Assembly: GCA_001795165.1 (NCBI GenBank)
Contig: MGNS01000036.1
Span: 147 to 7,130, forward strand
DNA length: 6,984 nt
From: Chloroflexi bacterium RBG_16_57_11
GTDB lineage: Bacteria; Chloroflexota; Anaerolineae; Anaerolineales; UBA4823
Direction of reading: 5' to 3'
Shown: positions 6,427-6,984 of the stretch, in pieces
How the letters are laid out: the number at the start of each line of letters is the position of its first letter
How positions within the stretch are numbered: the first letter of the stretch is position 1
The notes under the pieces: generated by a model
What the model saw: only the letters and a program-made list of their open reading frames with translations
Database searches by the model: none
What the model was told of the DNA's origin: nothing
Made by a program: the position numbers and the translations under genes

Positions 6427-6451
6427 TGTGATCATTTTCCAATCGATCACA
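6427..6451. promoter_or_regulatory. Inverted repeat, possible operator in the lipoprotein gene leader
   Basis: TGTGATC (6427-6433) and GATCACA (6445-6451) are perfect 7-bp arms around an 11-base AT-rich centre. It lies just downstream of the predicted transcription start, a usual place for a repressor operator. The half-sites look like CRP/FNR-family halves (TGTGA/TCACA), but the spacing between them is 15 rather than the canonical 6, so a classical CRP site is not supported. As RNA it could form a leader hairpin ending five bases before the SD. Confidence 0.4.
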
Positions 6452-6469
6452 CGCTGGAGAAGAAAACAA

Positions 6470-6984
6470 ATGAAGAAAATGCTGCTGGTTATGCTCGTGC
6501 TCGCCATGTTGGTTTCGCTGGCTGCCTGTAGTCGGGGGGAAGGTGGAGCCGCCGGTTACGGTGCAGGAGCTGGCCAATCCCTGCGCGAAGGCTCGACTGC
6601 TCCCTTGCACTCATCGATTGCCCAGAATCAAACCTATCAGAAGCTCCTGGGGCTGAACATCCTGCTTTATCCGCCGCCGGTCGATGACCCAAAGTTCGAG
6701 CCTTTTGGGACGGCGCACTGGGACCTGGATGCAACCGCCTTTGCCCAGGCGATGAAAAGTGCATTTACGGGCCAGATGGACACTACCGCAGTTTACGAGC
6801 CGCAGGTTGAAGCGTTGAAGGATGACCCGTTGGTCGCACAGATCCAAGAAAAAGTGTATAACGGAGAGCCGGTTCAGGTGGGCTGGATTTACGGCAAGAA
6901 CCCCAGCCTGGATTATCTGGAATACAATGGGATGCCAGTCACGCTGGTAACTACCGAGCCGGTGGTCCTTTTCCTGGGCGACAA
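6470..6984 (+). CDS. Lipoprotein of unknown function, 3'-truncated by the window edge
   Basis: I do not recognise this gene. The frame stays open from ATG 6470 to the window end (171 complete codons). The start MKKMLLVMLVLAMLVSLAAC is a clear lipoprotein signal peptide with two Lys, a hydrophobic core and lipobox LAAC; Cys20 would be lipidated. A short Gly/Ala-rich tether with charged residues follows (about 21-40). The rest is soluble with mixed character, including YPPPVDDPKFEPFG and KDDPLVAQIQEKVYNGEPVQ. No solute-binding, protease or hydrolase motif is evident in the visible part. The SD is GGAG at 6456-6459, ten bases upstream. A terminator-like hairpin and a likely promoter separate it from the transporter, so it is probably transcribed independently. 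Being an exported lipoprotein next to a nutrient importer suggests a surface role, but nothing more specific can be said. Confidence 0.85.
   Translation, partial: MKKMLLVMLVLAMLVSLAACSRGEGGAAGYGAGAGQSLREGSTAPLHSSIAQNQTYQKLLGLNILLYPPPVDDPKFEPFGTAHWDLDATAFAQAMKSAFTGQMDTTAVYEPQVEALKDDPLVAQIQEKVYNGEPVQVGWIYGKNPSLDYLEYNGMPVTLVTTEPVVLFLGD

Noticed and set aside
6427..6451. Classical CRP binding site
   Set aside because: The half-sites fit but the inner spacing is 15 instead of 6 bases.

Overview
The window reads as one co-directional (+ strand) gene cluster from a bacterium, most likely a Chloroflexota/Anaerolineae-type organism. This guess rests on moderately GC-rich coding sequence, strong Shine-Dalgarno sites, and a substrate-binding lipoprotein tethered by a Thr/Pro/Glu-rich linker directly after its lipobox cysteine, a style common in that phylum. 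No rRNA or other taxonomic marker is present, so the assignment is tentative.

Layout: (1) 1-549, the 3' part of a short-chain dehydrogenase/reductase whose N-terminus lies outside the window; (2) 662-1360, a metal-dependent cyclase/kynurenine-formamidase-like hydrolase; (3) 1414-5048, three tightly packed genes for an RbsA/LsrA/RhaT-type double ATPase and two different permeases; (4) 5172-6275, the matching periplasmic-binding-protein-like lipoprotein of the LsrB/RhaS branch; (5) 6276-6469, an intergenic region with a terminator-like hairpin, a candidate promoter and an inverted repeat; (6) 6470 to the end, the start of an unrecognised lipoprotein that runs off the window. No tRNA, rRNA, CRISPR array, insertion sequence or transposase was seen.

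How the genes fit together: the ATPase, two permeases and binding protein form a complete CUT2-type importer. The gene order A-C-D-B with two distinct permeases is that of lsrACDB (autoinducer-2 uptake), and the same two-permease composition is known from rhamnose importers (rhaSTPQ). The binding protein mixes features of both branches: it keeps Lys, Asp, Asp-Gln and Pro at the positions expected for AI-2 contacts in LsrB, but has an APTTVGV segment like RhaS. The SDR and cyclase upstream suggest that the imported compound is oxidised and hydrolysed (for example a sugar and its lactone), but their substrates cannot be read from sequence.

The most unusual non-coding signal is an extended Shine-Dalgarno sequence (GAAAGGAGGTGGTC, 5080-5093) in the leader of the binding-protein gene with no start codon behind it. 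The true SD lies about 75 bases further on. It resembles the STAB-SD mRNA-stabilising element of Bacillus cry3A and could explain high expression of the binding protein relative to its permeases.
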